From Bacteroidia bacterium (GTDB taxonomy: Bacteria > Bacteroidota > Bacteroidia > Bacteroidales > Prolixibacteraceae): a stretch of 64,000 nt of DNA. This document shows positions 63,900-64,000 of this stretch, piece after piece; positions within the stretch are counted from its first letter, which is position 1, and every line of letters begins with the position of its first letter. The position numbers were made by a program, and so were the translations under genes. The notes below the pieces were generated by a model that saw only the letters and a list, made by a program, of their open reading frames with translations, ran no database searches and was not told where the DNA came from. The stretch is from positions 1 through 64,000 of the forward strand of contig JANYKW010000022.1 in NCBI GenBank assembly GCA_025358025.1, in the 5' to 3' direction.

Positions 63900-64000
63900 G
63901 TGAAAGAGGATTTTTTGCGAAATATCACCCAAAATCAGGGGATTATCCACAAGGTCACCAGAATCTATTGTGACGATGAGGATGATCGCAAAGATCTTTT
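63900..64000 (+). CDS. RNA polymerase sigma factor (ECF-type), N-terminal start
   Basis: The last 101 nt encode a frame from GTG 63900: MKEDFLRNITQNQGIIHKVTRIYCDDEDDRKDLF. The NQGIIHKVxRxYCDDxDDRxDLF pattern is the start of region 2.1 in Bacteroidota ECF-type sigma-70 factors. It runs off the window. The start is GTG, with GGAG upstream at 63882. Target genes are unknown. Confidence 0.72.
   Translation, partial: MKEDFLRNITQNQGIIHKVTRIYCDDEDDRKDL

Overview
The window comes from a chromosome of a free-living or particle-associated member of the Bacteroidota (class Bacteroidia; my guess is Bacteroidales or Marinilabiliales). The basis is: a type IX secretion sortase (PorU) beside GldJ, a secreted protein with a T9SS type A sorting tail, a fused SecDF, a Bacteroidota-type deoxynucleoside kinase, sulfatases linked to polysaccharide lyases, promoters of the TTG-N19-TAnnTTTG type, and start codons without clear Shine-Dalgarno sequences. 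Genus cannot be fixed from the sequence.

Layout. 1-6100: the edge of a polysaccharide-utilisation locus, all on the minus strand, with three formylglycine sulfatases (one cut by the window edge), an alginate-lyase-family enzyme, a KdgF-type cupin that opens unsaturated uronates, and two decayed genes (an esterase with its catalytic core deleted and a PL6 lyase remnant). Together they suggest breakdown of a sulfated, uronate-rich glycan, in a locus that is eroding. 6358-9501: a secreted PKD-repeat T9SS cargo protein, a methyltransferase and an HsmA-family membrane protein. 9617-18708: TPR lipoprotein, deoxynucleoside kinase, rpsO-pnp, a stand-alone four-helix-bundle (S23) gene, DUF2851, an O-methyltransferase and an M16 peptidase. 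Then tRNA-Phe, an NmrA-like reductase, acyl-CoA ligase, an acyltransferase-like membrane protein and alaS.

25752-29015: a plus-strand operon (M23 peptidase, MerR regulator, NIF3, coiled-coil zinc ribbon) converging on LemA-TPM-TPM, with a 65-nt near-perfect palindrome at the junction. 31073-39884: ispF, then porU divergent from gldJ-murF, then the CCA-adding enzyme. 39919-44701: a small lipoprotein, an APC permease, and an sdpR - alpha/beta hydrolase - sdpI cluster with a clear operator at the sdpR start. 44846-50304: serS, rpmA, rplU, mscL, mutS. 50323-63844: a GH-like secreted protein overlapping a DUF4105 (Lnb-like) gene, DUF1761, trmN6-like, lolD-like, tatA-like, secDF, an aspartic protease, mdh, glmM and an RluB-type pseudouridine synthase. 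An ECF-type sigma factor runs off the right end.

Beyond the genes, the most striking pattern is a set of word-like intergenic repeat families, several arranged as an inverted pair that fills the gap between one gene's stop codon and the next gene's start. The repeat often supplies the stop codon itself (lolD, CCA transferase, DUF2851, porU). One such pair encloses the S23 four-helix-bundle gene and a closely similar pair lacks it, which looks like a loaded and an empty form of one small element. I found no CRISPR array, prophage, transposase or clearly new defence system.
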